From NCBI GenBank assembly GCA_017893485.1, contig CM030358.1:256740477-256804476 (forward strand): a stretch of DNA of 64,000 bases, written 5' to 3'. The notes below the pieces were generated by a model that did no database searches, was not told where the DNA came from, and worked only from the letters and a program-made list of their open reading frames with translations. Shown in pieces: positions 1 to 9,234 of this stretch; position 1 is the first letter of the stretch, and each line of letters begins with the position of its first letter. A program made the translations under genes and the position numbers. This DNA is from Hemerocallis citrina. Taxonomy: Eukaryota > Streptophyta > Magnoliopsida > Asparagales > Asphodelaceae.

Positions 1-239
1 TGAACATGGCTCTCTTACTCTCTTAGTGCTAAAAATTGCTATATATATAATTTTTTCCATATAGGTTACTCAAAGATATTGGAGTTCTTTATAACTCACC
101 CGCAAATCGCTATGTCCTTATCAATTACCAACAGTTTGCAACCCATCTAGTCAAGTCCCCTAGTAATCAGTTGTTAAAATATGGTGATATACCGTCAAAA
201 CTAACGGGATAAGGGTAATTTTGATATACTGTCAAAATA

Positions 240-1066
240 TGATTACTTAGAATGAAATAATAGTCTAAATTCATATCTTAAGAGAGACTGGTTTCTTTGA
301 TTTTCTTGAAATGTTTTCATTTGAGGTGTTCGAGAGGAGAGTAAAATAATTGAGAAAGAGGATTAAAACTCTTCTTTCAGGTTAGGAAATAGCGGCTTAG
401 TTTTTAGATGACATTTTGTTAGTGTATAAGTTAGTAGTGACATAAAACATTTATCTCCATTAGATTAGTGTCATAGTAATGAGGCCTAATGAGAGTGAAT
501 GTTATATGATTTTTCCCAATCTTAGAGAATCAAATCCTAATCTCAAGGTATGGGCTAGTTTTGGGCTAGGGTTTTGGGTTCAGGTTTGGCCCATTGTATA
601 TTTGGATGATATATTAGACTAAGTAATTTATAATAAATAGATAGCAAAATACTTGATTGTTATACCAATGCAAACCAAGAAATTCATGGGCGCTACCTTA
701 ATGGGCCAAACCCGAAACCAAAACCCAAACCAAAACCCGAACCAAAAACTGCCCTAATTCATTTTCACCCAAACCTTGAGATTAAGGATTGGATGCTTTA
801 AGATTGGGGAAAATTGGGTTAAATATACTCCCATTAGACACATCAGTAGGACCCTAATCTAATGGTGATAGCACCTACTAACTTTTAATAACAATATCCC
901 ACCAAGCAACTAAAGCCCTATTGCCGCATTTAAAAGAGGAATTCTCACCCTCATTCCCAGCCATTTACACTCCTCTTTTACACCTCGAATGTAAACCTTC
1001 CAAGAAAATCAAAGAAACCAAGCACGTATGGACTTGACTATTATTTCACTCTTAAGTTATAATGTT
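240..1066. mobile_element. Fold-back element with long inverted arms (left copy)
   Basis: The halves 240-640 and 650-1066 are imperfect reverse complements. Both contain the strings 'ggtttctttgattttctt', 'caatctta' and 'gtttggcccatt' in mirrored order, and both start from a 'gaaataatagtc' motif. The element is about 0.83 kb with arms of roughly 350-400 bp and no open reading frame. It resembles fold-back or long-TIR non-autonomous DNA elements. No clear target duplication could be fixed, so the exact ends are approximate. Confidence 0.7.
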
Positions 1067-1998
1067 TCTATTAAATCAAACATAATAACTTACTAATCTC
1101 TATAATTCTCTTGTAAAGGATCAAGTTTTGGAAAGGATTTGATTCTTTACAAAGGAAATTAGTTAAGGAGGTTCAAGAAGTTACTAAGTGGGTTAACTTA
1201 TAATCAAATCTTCATATTCTTGAATATTATGTCATTGTTTGAAATATGAATGCTACAACTTATTGCATGATTGAATTTTTCGTGTGACTTTTGATATATG
1301 TAAGTGTATGTAGCATAGGTACGGGGACGGGGACGGGGATACTACGAACATTTTAAAAGTAGGGTACTGGGGTACGGCTATATTAATTTAAATATAATTT
1401 AAATTATAATTTACTATATTGAAATCAACATAAAAGAGAATCTATGCACTTGAAAAAAAAGACCAAATTGCATTCAAAATTAAACTTTTGAACTATTGAA
1501 AATAAGTCATCTAATCATAACAAAAGTTTTATATTCTCAGTCATGTCTATTTTAGTTACAAAATATGGCATACTTCATAATCCATGCAAAAGTACATTGA
1601 TTGGCTATGGGTTAGACCGTTATTTTTTAGGCCCAATAAGATATTTTTCGAAGAAAACCCCACTACTTGTCCGCCGTACCCGGTGGGGTATCCATGCTGA
1701 TGAGTATTGGTACAAGTACCTGATATCCGGTACCGGTATGGCTGGTTACATCAAATTACCCATGCTTTCTAGATATAAGTTCCTTAATATGTTTAATATG
1801 ATTTTGAATATTTCGTTCAATTCTATCAATTTATAAGCACTTGATATATTTTCCTCTGGAAGCATTCATTAGTAGTTACTAATTGGAATATCATTAAATG
1901 CCTCATACTTCAATGTTCAGGTGTACTACCATACCTTTTCAACCTGACCCTTGAATCTCTACTGATTAAATTAAATACAATAAAATTATGGCATTTCT
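1067..1998. other. AT-rich stretch without a recognisable gene
   Basis: No coding signal is convincing. A short GGGGAC-type repeat lies at 1321-1341 and a 'ggtaccggtatggc' segment at about 1730; a related G-rich motif occurs at 53690-53715. A 97-codon open frame at 1543-1836 recurs in the right arm only because the arms are copies, and it matches no family I know. Confidence 0.4.
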
Positions 1999-2240
1999 AC
2001 ACAACCTTTGACTTGTTGGGAAGAACAACTATCTATCGTCTAGAGATTTTTAGGATGCAGTAGTCATCCTTTTAGTTTAAGTCATGACTGCTCGATACTT
2101 GATAGCACACTCTGAGAAACCTTTGACTTGTTTGGAAGAACAACTATCTATTGACTATAGATTTTTGGATGCAGTAGTCTTCCTTTTAGTTTGCATCATG
2201 ACTAACAGCTCTTAACACTTGATAGCACACTCTGAGCGAC
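1999..2240. repeat. Tandem duplication, two ~120 bp units (left copy)
   Basis: Two adjacent diverged units both run from 'cctttgacttgtt' through 'gaagaacaactatctat' and 'atgcagtagtc' to 'gatagcacactctgag'. They lie directly upstream of the host exons at 2448-2762. The mirror copy is at about 48575-48815. Confidence 0.8.
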
Positions 2241-2447
2241 GGTGAGACTCATGTAGTATTACAGTGACAACCTAGAGACATTGTGCATAAATGTATGGCT
2301 GAGTTGAAGTTTCGATTCTTTTGGAATAATAGACATATCTGTTCAGAAGCTGTGGGGAATCTCAAAATTTGAGCCTTTCTAAGTTGTGAGCCTCCAGGCA
2401 TTTCATATGAAGATATTCTGACCATGTTTACACTGGTTCTTCTTCAG

Positions 2448-2762
2448 ATCAGGAGATCAATACTGAATGAAGATGAATATGGATTTCGCAAAGCCAAGCG
2501 CCCTGATTATTACGATGATGGCTTAGAGGTGAGAAACTAACCTTTCTAACTTATTCGTTACTTAACAAGAATCATGTTTTCCGTACAAGAGCTTTTTATA
2601 ATCTATTGAAAAATTAAGCAGAAGACTCGTCAGACTCTGAATGCGAAGATAAGCCAGCTTAATTCTGCCATTGACAATGTCTCTTCACGACTGAGAGGGG
2701 GCGGGAATAATCCGGTGCCAGAATCTGTTGAAACCGACTCAGAAGTTGAGGCTGCATTGTAG
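2448..2762 (+). CDS. Last two exons of an unidentified host gene (left copy)
   Basis: Exon 1 here (2448-2528, 27 codons) sits between an AG acceptor (ttcttcag) and a GT donor (gag|gtgaga). The terminal exon (2622-2762) follows an AG (taagcag) and ends in TAG at 2760-2762. The reading frame is kept across the 93-base intron, giving about 73 residues: a basic stretch around RRSILNEDEYGFRKAKRPDY, a helical stretch (QTLNAKISQLNSAIDNVSSR) likely to be a short coiled coil, then an acidic tail ending EVEAAL. No family is recognised. Upstream exons are not identified; the fold-back element and tandem duplication lie on that side, so this may be a gene end or a fragment. The same exons are intact in the right arm (48051-48365). 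Confidence 0.65.
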
Positions 2763-3449
2763 AATGCGTATTCCTATGGTGAAATATTGTGGTTAAATAA
2801 TATTACCCTTGAGTAACTTATTTGAGGTTGAAATTTTGAACTTGTAAACTTAAATTCCATCTGTTTATTGAACAGTGATTACATCTGAATACTCAGCTTT
2901 TTATTACTGTTAAGTCTTCTCCCTAGACCTTTTTGTAATGGATCCGTTACAGTTTATTAAATGAGCATCTTGAAGGGAAGCACATTGTGATAGGACAAGC
3001 TTTATGTGACTCAAAATGAGAGGAGAGAATAAATAGGATTAATGACTGCATTTCGTTATGACTTGAAAAGAGACTAGAAGTCCATGGCCTGTCTGATTTG
3101 ATGCAGTAGAAACTGCTACATAGCTCTGATTTTATGGCGGCGAAACTATTTCAGCTAGAGCATAACACATCAGGTCGGTTGGTATGAAATAACTGCAATT
3201 ATAGTCTGAGATAATAGGTTTACATTGTCCGGTTTGGTGATGATAATTACTTCTTGGTTGCCGTGATTTGTCAATTGATCGGATTTGGGCTAATCCACAG
3301 GCAGTAACTGATCACCTGCTCTACTCTGCACGCAACTAAAGTAGATCCCCACGCATGGGTATGAAATAAAAGGAACAACAGAAGCATGCAGTGCACACTA
3401 CTACTTCACAATGGAAACAAACTGTTAAACTGTAAATAAACTGTCGTAC
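2763..3449 (+). other. 3' flank of the host exons; no gene
   Basis: AT-rich sequence downstream of the TAG at 2760. No open frame, repeat or structural RNA is evident. The mirror match stops inside it, at 3351: the right arm switches to hAT sequence immediately after the partner base 47461, so 3351/3352 is the outer breakpoint of the variable block. Confidence 0.6.
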
Positions 3450-3992
3450 CCTGTTTCAATTGGAAGATTTTTTTTACCAAACTGACCCACTTTCGAAAGT
3501 ATTTTCCAAAATAACCAACTCGCTAAAATCTTATCGCTGTCTGAGATAGCGAGTGTATGTTCACGTGTTTCTCCACACTTTGGAGAAAAAGTCCACACTT
3601 GGAAAAGTAAAGGAAAATACCAAGTTTAGCCTCGCTATTTCAGTTAGCGAGTGTTTTTGTACCACACTCGCTTGCTAACTGAGATAGCGAGTGTATTGGC
3701 TTGAATTGAATTAAAAAAAAAAAATCATTGAGTTTAGACTCGCTATCTCAGTTAGCGAGTGTGTTTGTACCACACTCGCTAACTGAGATAGTGAATGTAT
3801 TGACTTGAATTTAAAAAAAAACCCATTGGTTTCAGACTCGCTATTTCAGTTAGCGAGTGTGTTTGTACCACACTCGCTAACTGAGATAGCGAGTCTAAAC
3901 CCAATGGTTTTTTTCTCCAAGTCAATACACTCGCTATCTAAGTTAGCGAGTGTGGTATAAAAACACTCGTTAACTGAGATAGCTGAGTGTAT
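3450..3992. repeat. Hairpin array, left inverted repeat of the LRR-carrying block
   Basis: The outer ~60 bp (caattggaag, then accaaactgacccacttt) are inverted relative to 22640-22690. Inward lies an array built on the dyad CTCGCTATCTCAGTTAGCGA. Four long hairpins are visible at about 3630-3690, 3747-3797, 3836-3893 and 3928-3992, each with a stem of some 22-26 bp around a 6-8 base loop, separated by about 40 bp of A-rich spacer, so the unit is about 90-97 bp. The whole looks like the terminal inverted repeat of a fold-back or Pack-type DNA transposon. No matching target duplication was found outside it. Confidence 0.75.
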
Positions 3993-4200
3993 AGATTTTT
4001 CAGTTTTGCAATTTCATCAGGAATTTGGCCTTGTAGTGAATTTGTGCTCAGAGAAAGCCTTTGAAGGAGTGATTAAAAGTCATTCGTAAACCTCATAAAT
4101 TCTACCATTGAAGCGATTAAAAGTCTTGCTCACCAACCTACCCAAACCCGAAGAAATTCTACCATTGAAGTGATTAAAAGTCATGCTCACATTCGTAAGA
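3993..4200 (-). pseudogene. FLS2-like LRR receptor kinase fragment, part 3
   Basis: Read on the minus strand this gives degenerate leucine-rich repeats, e.g. TFNHFNGRISSGLGRL and NSLQGQIPDEIAKLKN, with a stop (TGA) between them. It continues the LRR series from 7963-8357: a retrotransposon (4201-7962, TSD taaga) splits the two parts. Order and content fit the ectodomain of FLS2-type LRR-XII receptor kinases, which sense bacterial flagellin at the plasma membrane. No kinase or membrane domain is present. The fragment ends against the hairpin array at 3992. It is a non-functional gene piece. Confidence 0.7.
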
Positions 4201-4520
4201 TGATGCATTCAAATTTGCATCGCAGCCATGGACGCTCTAATTGGACTCAAGAACAAGTGAATTAGAGGGAACGAAGAAGAAGAGAGCTAGGGTTTGAGAG
4301 AAAGCTCCAAGATCGAAGGAGAAGAAGAGTCAAGAACAAGAAGAAGATAACAGAGGAGAAGAAATGGATTAATCCAACTATTCAGACATGCCCCTGAATG
4401 AGCTGCCCACTTGTATTTATAATGTTTCATTACACGTGCTTAACATGTACATTTACTCTTTTACACATCAGTCCCTATACTTCCATTTATTTACTTCCCT
4501 AACCATTCGGGTGTGTATCA
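4201..4520 (-). repeat. 3' LTR of the chimeric retrotransposon
   Basis: 320 bp, bounded by tgatgc and gtatca, preceded on the minus strand by a purine tract and followed by the TSD taaga. By eye it is identical to the 5' LTR except at one base. Confidence 0.95.
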
Positions 4521-4535
4521 ATTCCTCCCCCCTTC
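4521..4535 (-). promoter_or_regulatory. Polypurine tract of the chimeric element
   Basis: The minus strand reads gaaggggggaggaat directly before the 3' LTR, as expected for the plus-strand DNA primer. Confidence 0.88.
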
Positions 4536-4612
4536 AATAAGACCTTGCCTCAAGGTCTAACTAGGAAAGTTTTTGAACACAAGAGATGGTTAACATTCAA
4601 GCACTTCAGGCT

Positions 4613-5233
4613 TCAAACTGCTATACACTTGATCAATAAAACCTTTATGACACAGCTGTTTGCTGCGATCCGAACCTTTGAGACAATGGAAACATGATCT
4701 TTAACAGCTGACTTGCCTCCCATGACTACGTAATTTCCCATTGTTACAGAACCAGCTACCCCAACTTGTCCACAGATAATACAACATTTTCCAATAACAA
4801 CATTGTGACCAATCTGAACTAGGTTATCTATTTTGGTATGATCTTCTATAGTTGTATCCCTCCAACTGCCTCTGTCAATGCAAGAATTAGCGCCAACCTC
4901 CACATGATTGCCAATCTTCACATGCAACTCTTGGGGCTTCTTCACTACACGTCCTTCCTCATCAACAAAAAATCCAAATCCATCTTGGCCAATGCAAACA
5001 CCATTGTGGATTACGCATGACAGACCAAGGGAAAAATTGCTTAGAGAAGTATTATACCCTACTTTTGTTGACTGTCCAATGGAAACAGAAGGCCCTACTA
5101 TGGTCCCAGATCCAATGCTAACATCAGCTCCAAGCAGAGAGTTTGAATGTACAATAGCACCCATTTCTATAAGTACAGTGGGATCAATGGATGCCGTCGT
5201 ATGATAGAGCCCACCCCCAGTATGCCATTTCAC
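4613..5233 (-). pseudogene. LpxD-like (mitochondrial UDP-3-O-acylglucosamine N-acyltransferase) fragment
   Basis: 206 codons, minus strand. Left-handed beta-helix hexapeptide repeats run through most of the length (e.g. IDPTVLIEMGAIVHSN, IGSGTIVGPSVSIG). The LpxD family signatures HNGVCIGQDGFGF, CIDRGSWRDT and DNLVQIGHNVVIGK are all present, the last with the catalytic-type His. Plant LpxD proteins act in mitochondria on a lipid A-like pathway. The N-terminal uridine-binding domain and the C-terminal ~30 residues are missing: after AANSCV the frame diverges and stops. There are no introns. The frame opens with GTG and no ATG, so it has no start of its own. It lies 42 bases downstream of the HMA1-carrying frame, so both would be on one genomic transcript of the retrotransposon. 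Confidence 0.88.
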
Positions 5234-5275
5234 AATCTTTTGATCAGTATCTCCTATCCCAGAACAATCCGAAAA

Positions 5276-5362
5276 TCAACGCAGACTGCAACCAAATGGG
5301 CTTCTTTCCCACTTTGAGATGAAGGCAAACCCATTATGAGCAGCTCTTCTCAAAGCTAATGC
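5276..5362 (-). pseudogene. Short tail after the HMA1-like segment
   Basis: The last 28 codons of the 602-codon frame (ALALRRAAHNGFAFISK...) no longer follow HMA1 and end at a stop at 5276-5278. They are probably junction sequence or a small piece of another transcript between the HMA1 and LpxD segments. Confidence 0.4.
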
Positions 5363-6301
5363 CATACCTGCAAATGTTTTTGCAACTCGCAATGCACTTG
5401 TCTCATGATCACCAGTTAACATCATCAACCGAAGCTTTGCTTGCTCTCTTAATGAAGACACTACTTGGGCAACATCAGATCGTGGCTCATCCGCAAAATG
5501 AAATAGTGTCGCCTTCTTGTTGACTGAGAGTGCTGCTTGAACAAAATCACAGCCATAAGAAGATGTCCTTACTGCTTCCTTTATTGTCTCCGATTCTACA
5601 CTAGATTTGCACAAAGATGCAATGTATTCCACAGAACCCAGGGATGCATTTAAGAAGCCATTACTTCCATTTCCTGACTCAATTCTTGTAAGTGTTTCCA
5701 AAAGACCTCTACCCGGTAGACATTCAAAGCTTTCAACTGATACATTTGGCAGATCTTTCCCGAGACTGTGATCTACAACAGCTCTTCCAATAGGATGAGT
5801 AGTGCCTTTTTCCATGGCTGCAGCAACAGCTAAAGCTTCCTTTTCACAATTTGGAATACAACAAGAACTAACTCCTTGTTCCAAATGCCCATGAATGGGC
5901 TCAATTGCCTTGCACATAAGCTTCCCAGTTGTCAATGTACCAGTCGTATCAAATGCTATAGTTTCACAACTAGCAAGAGCATCTAAGACATGTCCTCCCG
6001 TCAACAAAATTCCCTTACTTGCACATGAACTTACGGCAGTAGCATAAGCTAAAGGAGCAACAGCCAATGCATAGGGCGATGCAAATTCATCAAGCCACTC
6101 TTGAAGTTTGGGTTTATTTAGCTGCCCTTCTTCAGTTAGCTGCACAATTTTGCTCAAAGTAGACTCTTTCCATGTCTTCCTTGCCCTGACAATCAGCATT
6201 CCTTCCAAATTTCTTGCACCACCAGGAATTGTATCTCCCACCTTTCTCTCTAGTGGGTTGCTTTCCCCAGTCAAATGCTCAATGATAACTAGAACAGATG
6301 G
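5363..6301 (-). pseudogene. HMA1-like P1B-ATPase cDNA fragment captured by the retrotransposon
   Basis: Residues ~262-574 of the 602-codon frame match plant HMA1, the chloroplast-envelope P1B-type ATPase that moves copper, zinc and other metals. Seen in order: actuator TGE (272-274), QLTEE and a PKLQEWLDEF stretch, a membrane motif SPY (336-338) where the family has SPC, the phosphorylation loop DTTGT (379-383) where the family has DKTGT, the HP motif (430-431) and TGDH (557-560). About one exon's worth of sequence, including a membrane segment, is missing between WLDEF and SPY. The GDGxNDxP hinge and the last helices are absent. No introns remain, so the source was a spliced, partly exon-skipped transcript. 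The catalytic-loop lysine, metal-site cysteine and C-terminus are lost, so it cannot pump metal. Confidence 0.88.
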
Positions 6302-7084
6302 TTCTGAATGAACAAGATCCGAAAATGATGGTCGTGATTCATTTGATGTTTCTTGTATGAGGGCTTCATTTGGGACAGATGAAGCTTTGACAGAATGAGA
6401 CTTGCTGAGACTGATCTCTGATGATATATAGCCTCTGCATCTCGCCAATAAAATCTTCACTCCTCCACTATATTCCTCCCACCAATAAAAATATTCGAGC
6501 AATTGCCCTTCGAGACAAATTGAACAACATTTTACTCCAACTGTAGCTAAGTGACTCAAGCTATCAGTACAAAGAATGCCTAACATCAAGAATATAAGCT
6601 TTGCTTGAATGTAAGGAGATGAATATGACTCCATGTGTTGACCATTAGGAATTGCTTGAGAAGAACTCACTTTGAACCCCCTTCCATGTTGAGTACAAAA
6701 CTCTATGTGTGTCACAATCTTGCTCTCTTTGCTTTCCTTAGCTTCACTAACCAGAGTATCATGTAGAGAAATTTCTAAAGTATTGTCTCCACACACATCA
6801 CCAAGACCATTAAAGAAATTTTCATTTACCTCTTCAAGAATGATCATAGTCATTCCTTGATTAAGCTTTGTTTCTTCAATTAACTGCTTCTTTCTTGAAT
6901 CACTAGCTTTCAAAGTCAAAAAATTTTCAATTTCTAAGAACCTTACTCCTTCACCTTCTTCAATTCTCCTTCCAAAATCAGCATCATTAATTTCAAAATT
7001 CAACAATTTATCACCAACTACTCCATCGTTATCTTTCAAGATCGAATTCTTTTCCTTTTCTTGTTCATGCATTTTATCAAACAC
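6302..7084 (-). pseudogene. Unidentified coding-like segment of the chimeric element
   Basis: First 261 residues of a 602-codon frame (first ATG at residue 5, MHEQEKEK). It is charged and serine-rich at first, with KKQLIEETKLNQ and SEAKESKESK stretches, then a hydrophobic patch around residues 160-190 (AKLIFLMLGILC). I recognise no family. It may be a further captured gene piece or the element's own leader. It runs without a stop straight into the HMA1-like part, which is unusual for random sequence of this length. Confidence 0.45.
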
Positions 7085-7299
7085 ATAGACAACTTCTCAC
7101 CATTATAATCTTCAACATACTCTATACAAATGAAGTATAGTGGTGCCAACCCCAATTTAAATCTCCCACTAGAGAAACAACTAGGACAAAAATCACAATC
7201 GAATACCTTGTTGCTCTTGTATCGTTTATAGGAACAATCGGCTAAACAAATATTGCATTCATACTCTTCCATAGGAAATCGATCAAGATTAGGGTTCAT
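7036..7299 (-). pseudogene. SWI3-like ZZ zinc-finger fragment in the chimeric element
   Basis: An 87-codon open frame beginning with ATG at 7299, the first one after the primer site. Residues 11-45 read YECNICLADCSYKRY... followed by a second pair of cysteines (CDFCPSCF). The C-N-x-C-x-A-D-C-S-x-K-R-Y pattern is that of the ZZ-type zinc finger of plant SWI3C/SWI3D subunits of SWI/SNF chromatin remodellers. The SWIRM and SANT domains are absent. The frame overlaps the next open frame (7084-5276) by 49 bases in another phase, so a frameshift joins or separates them. The identification rests on a short motif and is the least certain of the captured pieces. Confidence 0.5.
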
Positions 7300-7629
7300 C
7301 GAACACTTATCAAGATTAGGTATTAGAATTTACATACCAATGGATCTGAATGTCGGAATCACCTCCGAAGATTCCAGATTCGGTTTGGGTGTTGCAATCA
7401 AACCTCCCACTTGCTAAGACAAGAGCTGCATCTGTGCTAAGATCAAAGGAATTTGCGAAGCTTGCGTTGACAGATCATTCATTCGATTCTCCACCACGAT
7501 CATTCAATTGATCAAGAATTGGCGACTCTGCTGTCATTTAAGAACTAGAGCTACACCAAGAATGCTATTAGGATCTGGTTCTTGAGAAATTTCACCATCC
7601 TCCCCCAAATTCGCTGCAGAATCGAACAA

Positions 7630-7640
7630 CTCTGATACCA
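7630..7640 (-). promoter_or_regulatory. Primer binding site, tRNA-iMet type
   Basis: Two bases inside the 5' LTR the minus strand reads TGGTATCAGAG, the classic plant retrotransposon site that pairs with the 3' end of initiator tRNA-Met. It fixes the orientation of the chimeric element. Confidence 0.9.
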
Positions 7641-7642
7641 AT

Positions 7643-7962
7643 TGATGCATTCAAATTTGCATCGCAGCCATGGACGCTCTAATTGGACTCAAGAACAAGT
7701 GAATTAGAGGGAACGAAGAAGAAGAGAGCTAGGGTTTGAGAGAAAGCTCCAAGATCGAAGGAGAAGAAGAGTCAAGAACAAGAAGAAGATAACAGAGGAG
7801 AAGAAATGGATTAATCCAACTATTCAGACATGCCCCTGAATGAGCTGCCCACTTGTATTTATAATGTTTCATTACACGTGCTTAACATGTACATTTACTC
7901 TTTTACACATCAGTCCCTATACTTCCGTTTATTTACTTCCCTAACCATTCGGGTGTGTATCA
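7643..7962 (-). repeat. 5' LTR of the chimeric retrotransposon
   Basis: 320 bp direct repeat of 4201-4520. It is the 5' LTR because the tRNA-iMet primer site follows it on the minus strand. A TATAAATA box on the minus strand (7856-7863) with a CACGTG just upstream supports transcription toward the captured genes. Confidence 0.95.
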
Positions 7963-8357
7963 TAAGACTAGTACAATTGGCGATGCTTGAGGGAATTTGA
8001 CCCTCCAAGAAATTACCAGTTATGATGAATTTTTTTAATTTGGAAAGAGACCCTAAATTCGAAGGAAGTTGACCAGAAAGAGAGTTGAGGCTAAAGGCCA
8101 AATACCAAGGTTGGTCAAGTTCATCAAAGATGCAGGGACTTTACTAGTCAGATTATTCTAAGAAAGAATCAGATACTTTAGAGAGCTCAAATATCCCAAC
8201 TCAGAGGGAATTGATCCAGTGAGTTTATTCTGAGAGTTGTAAAGATAGTAAAGATCGATAATTTGATAACAAGAGAGTAAAGATCGACAATTTGATAACG
8301 ATGGTGGAATGGTAGATGAGAGACGATTATCATATAAACATTGTAAATTAACTATTC
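7963..8357 (-). pseudogene. FLS2-like LRR receptor kinase fragment, part 2
   Basis: Minus-strand leucine-rich repeats in two frames: NKLTGSIPSELGYLSSLKYL (about 8158-8230), RLSSTIPPSLSNCRSL, then NSLSGQLPSNLGSLSKLKKF and GNFLEGQIPSSIANCTSL (7910-8101 region). Repeat order and wording (SELGN, SSISNCT-type) resemble the FLS2 ectodomain. Stops and frame changes make it a pseudogene. The Tat element is inserted at its 5' side (TSD tattc, 8353-8357) and the chimeric element at its 3' side (TSD taaga, 7963-7967). Confidence 0.75.
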
Positions 8358-9232
8358 TGATGTGGCTAAAAATGGGGTTTAATCGAGACCGTCCAAATCG
8401 GGCACGAATCTTGAAGCCCAGGGGTAAAACGGTAATTTCACCTACCAATGGGTCTGAGATGGGTACTGGATCTCTTCGTCAAAGATCCAATAACCCACGA
8501 ACGGATCCACTTTAATCGGGTGCGGGTTTCAACCAGCAAGAAAGCCCGATTCAGAGGGATAGAATTAGGGTTTCTGATTAGATCCTAATCAACGGTCCCG
8601 ATTCATGCCTATCCATCCACTGGGAATTAGGGATTACATTCCTAATCTGTTTACTCCTTATCGGACTTTTGGTGAGATTTCCAGTGAGAAGCACACATCG
8701 GCCCATCGAGGCAATCATCGATAGATAGGTCTTCTTTTAACGACAATGAGTAGTACCATTTTACGTACTCTAACCATCTTTTCATATAGTTATGATAAAG
8801 AGTACGTTCAAGTATCTCAACTTCTCCCTCAAAAGTCAATTCCGTCGGAAGAATTTGAATCTCCTTCGGTTTAAACTCATGAAGAAGAAAGTTTATTGAC
8901 TCACCTTTCAAATATTATATTTCTTATCAGATCACGGGGATTACATTCCTAATTTGGTCCCTAAGACGCCTATAAATACCCCCCATCCGTCTCCATTAAG
9001 AGGTAATCAATCTTTTGCCAATTTACGCTCTTTCATAATCTTCCTTGATTACTGACTTGAGCGTCGGAGGGTGCATCGCCGAGAACAACCCCGGTGTCTC
9101 GCACTTTTTGCAGGTGCACCGCGGGAGTCAGCGTCAAACTCCGGCGGAACAGGTACACAGGTTTGCTATTCAGTTTTCCAAAGAATCCACAAATACTATC
9201 TGTTTGCCCCCACACCAAATTTAGTGGCAATA
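8358..9232 (+). repeat. 5' LTR of the Tat element
   Basis: 875 bp, starts tgatgtgg; its 3' end reads ggcaata where the 3' LTR has ggcaaca, so the terminal CA has decayed. TATA box TATAAATA at 8971-8978. It is about 256 bp longer than the 3' LTR because of extra sequence between about 8660 and 8930. Confidence 0.92.
8651..8911 (-). other. 86-codon open frame in extra sequence of the Tat 5' LTR
   Basis: Lies in roughly 270 bp present in the 5' LTR and absent from the 3' LTR. The minus-strand frame is open for 86 codons and protein-like (LPTELTFEGEVEILERTLYH, then RWLEYVKWYY and an acidic SIDDCLDG stretch). I do not recognise it. It could be an inserted host exon or a piece of another element. 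No target duplication is clear at its edges. Confidence 0.4.
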
Positions 9233-9234
9233 GA

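Larger units (their letters stand above)
4201..7962 (-). mobile_element. Chimeric LTR retrotransposon carrying host gene fragments
   Basis: Complete non-autonomous LTR retrotransposon on the minus strand. It has two 320-bp LTRs (TG...CA) with one visible difference (a/g at 4486 versus 7928), a perfect 5-bp TSD taaga (4196-4200 and 7963-7967), a primer binding site TGGTATCAGAG (complement of tRNA-iMet) next to the 5' LTR and a purine tract before the 3' LTR. The 3.1 kb interior has no gag, protease, reverse transcriptase or integrase. Instead it holds, in sense orientation, an SWI3-like ZZ finger piece, an HMA1 P-type ATPase piece and an LpxD acyltransferase piece, all without introns. It must have moved using proteins from another element. 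Near-identical LTRs imply a recent insertion. It sits inside the FLS2-like fragment. Confidence 0.93.

Noticed and set aside
1543..1836. 97-codon frame present in both arms
   Set aside because: Its conservation follows from the arms being copies; there is no family match and it overlaps low-complexity sequence.
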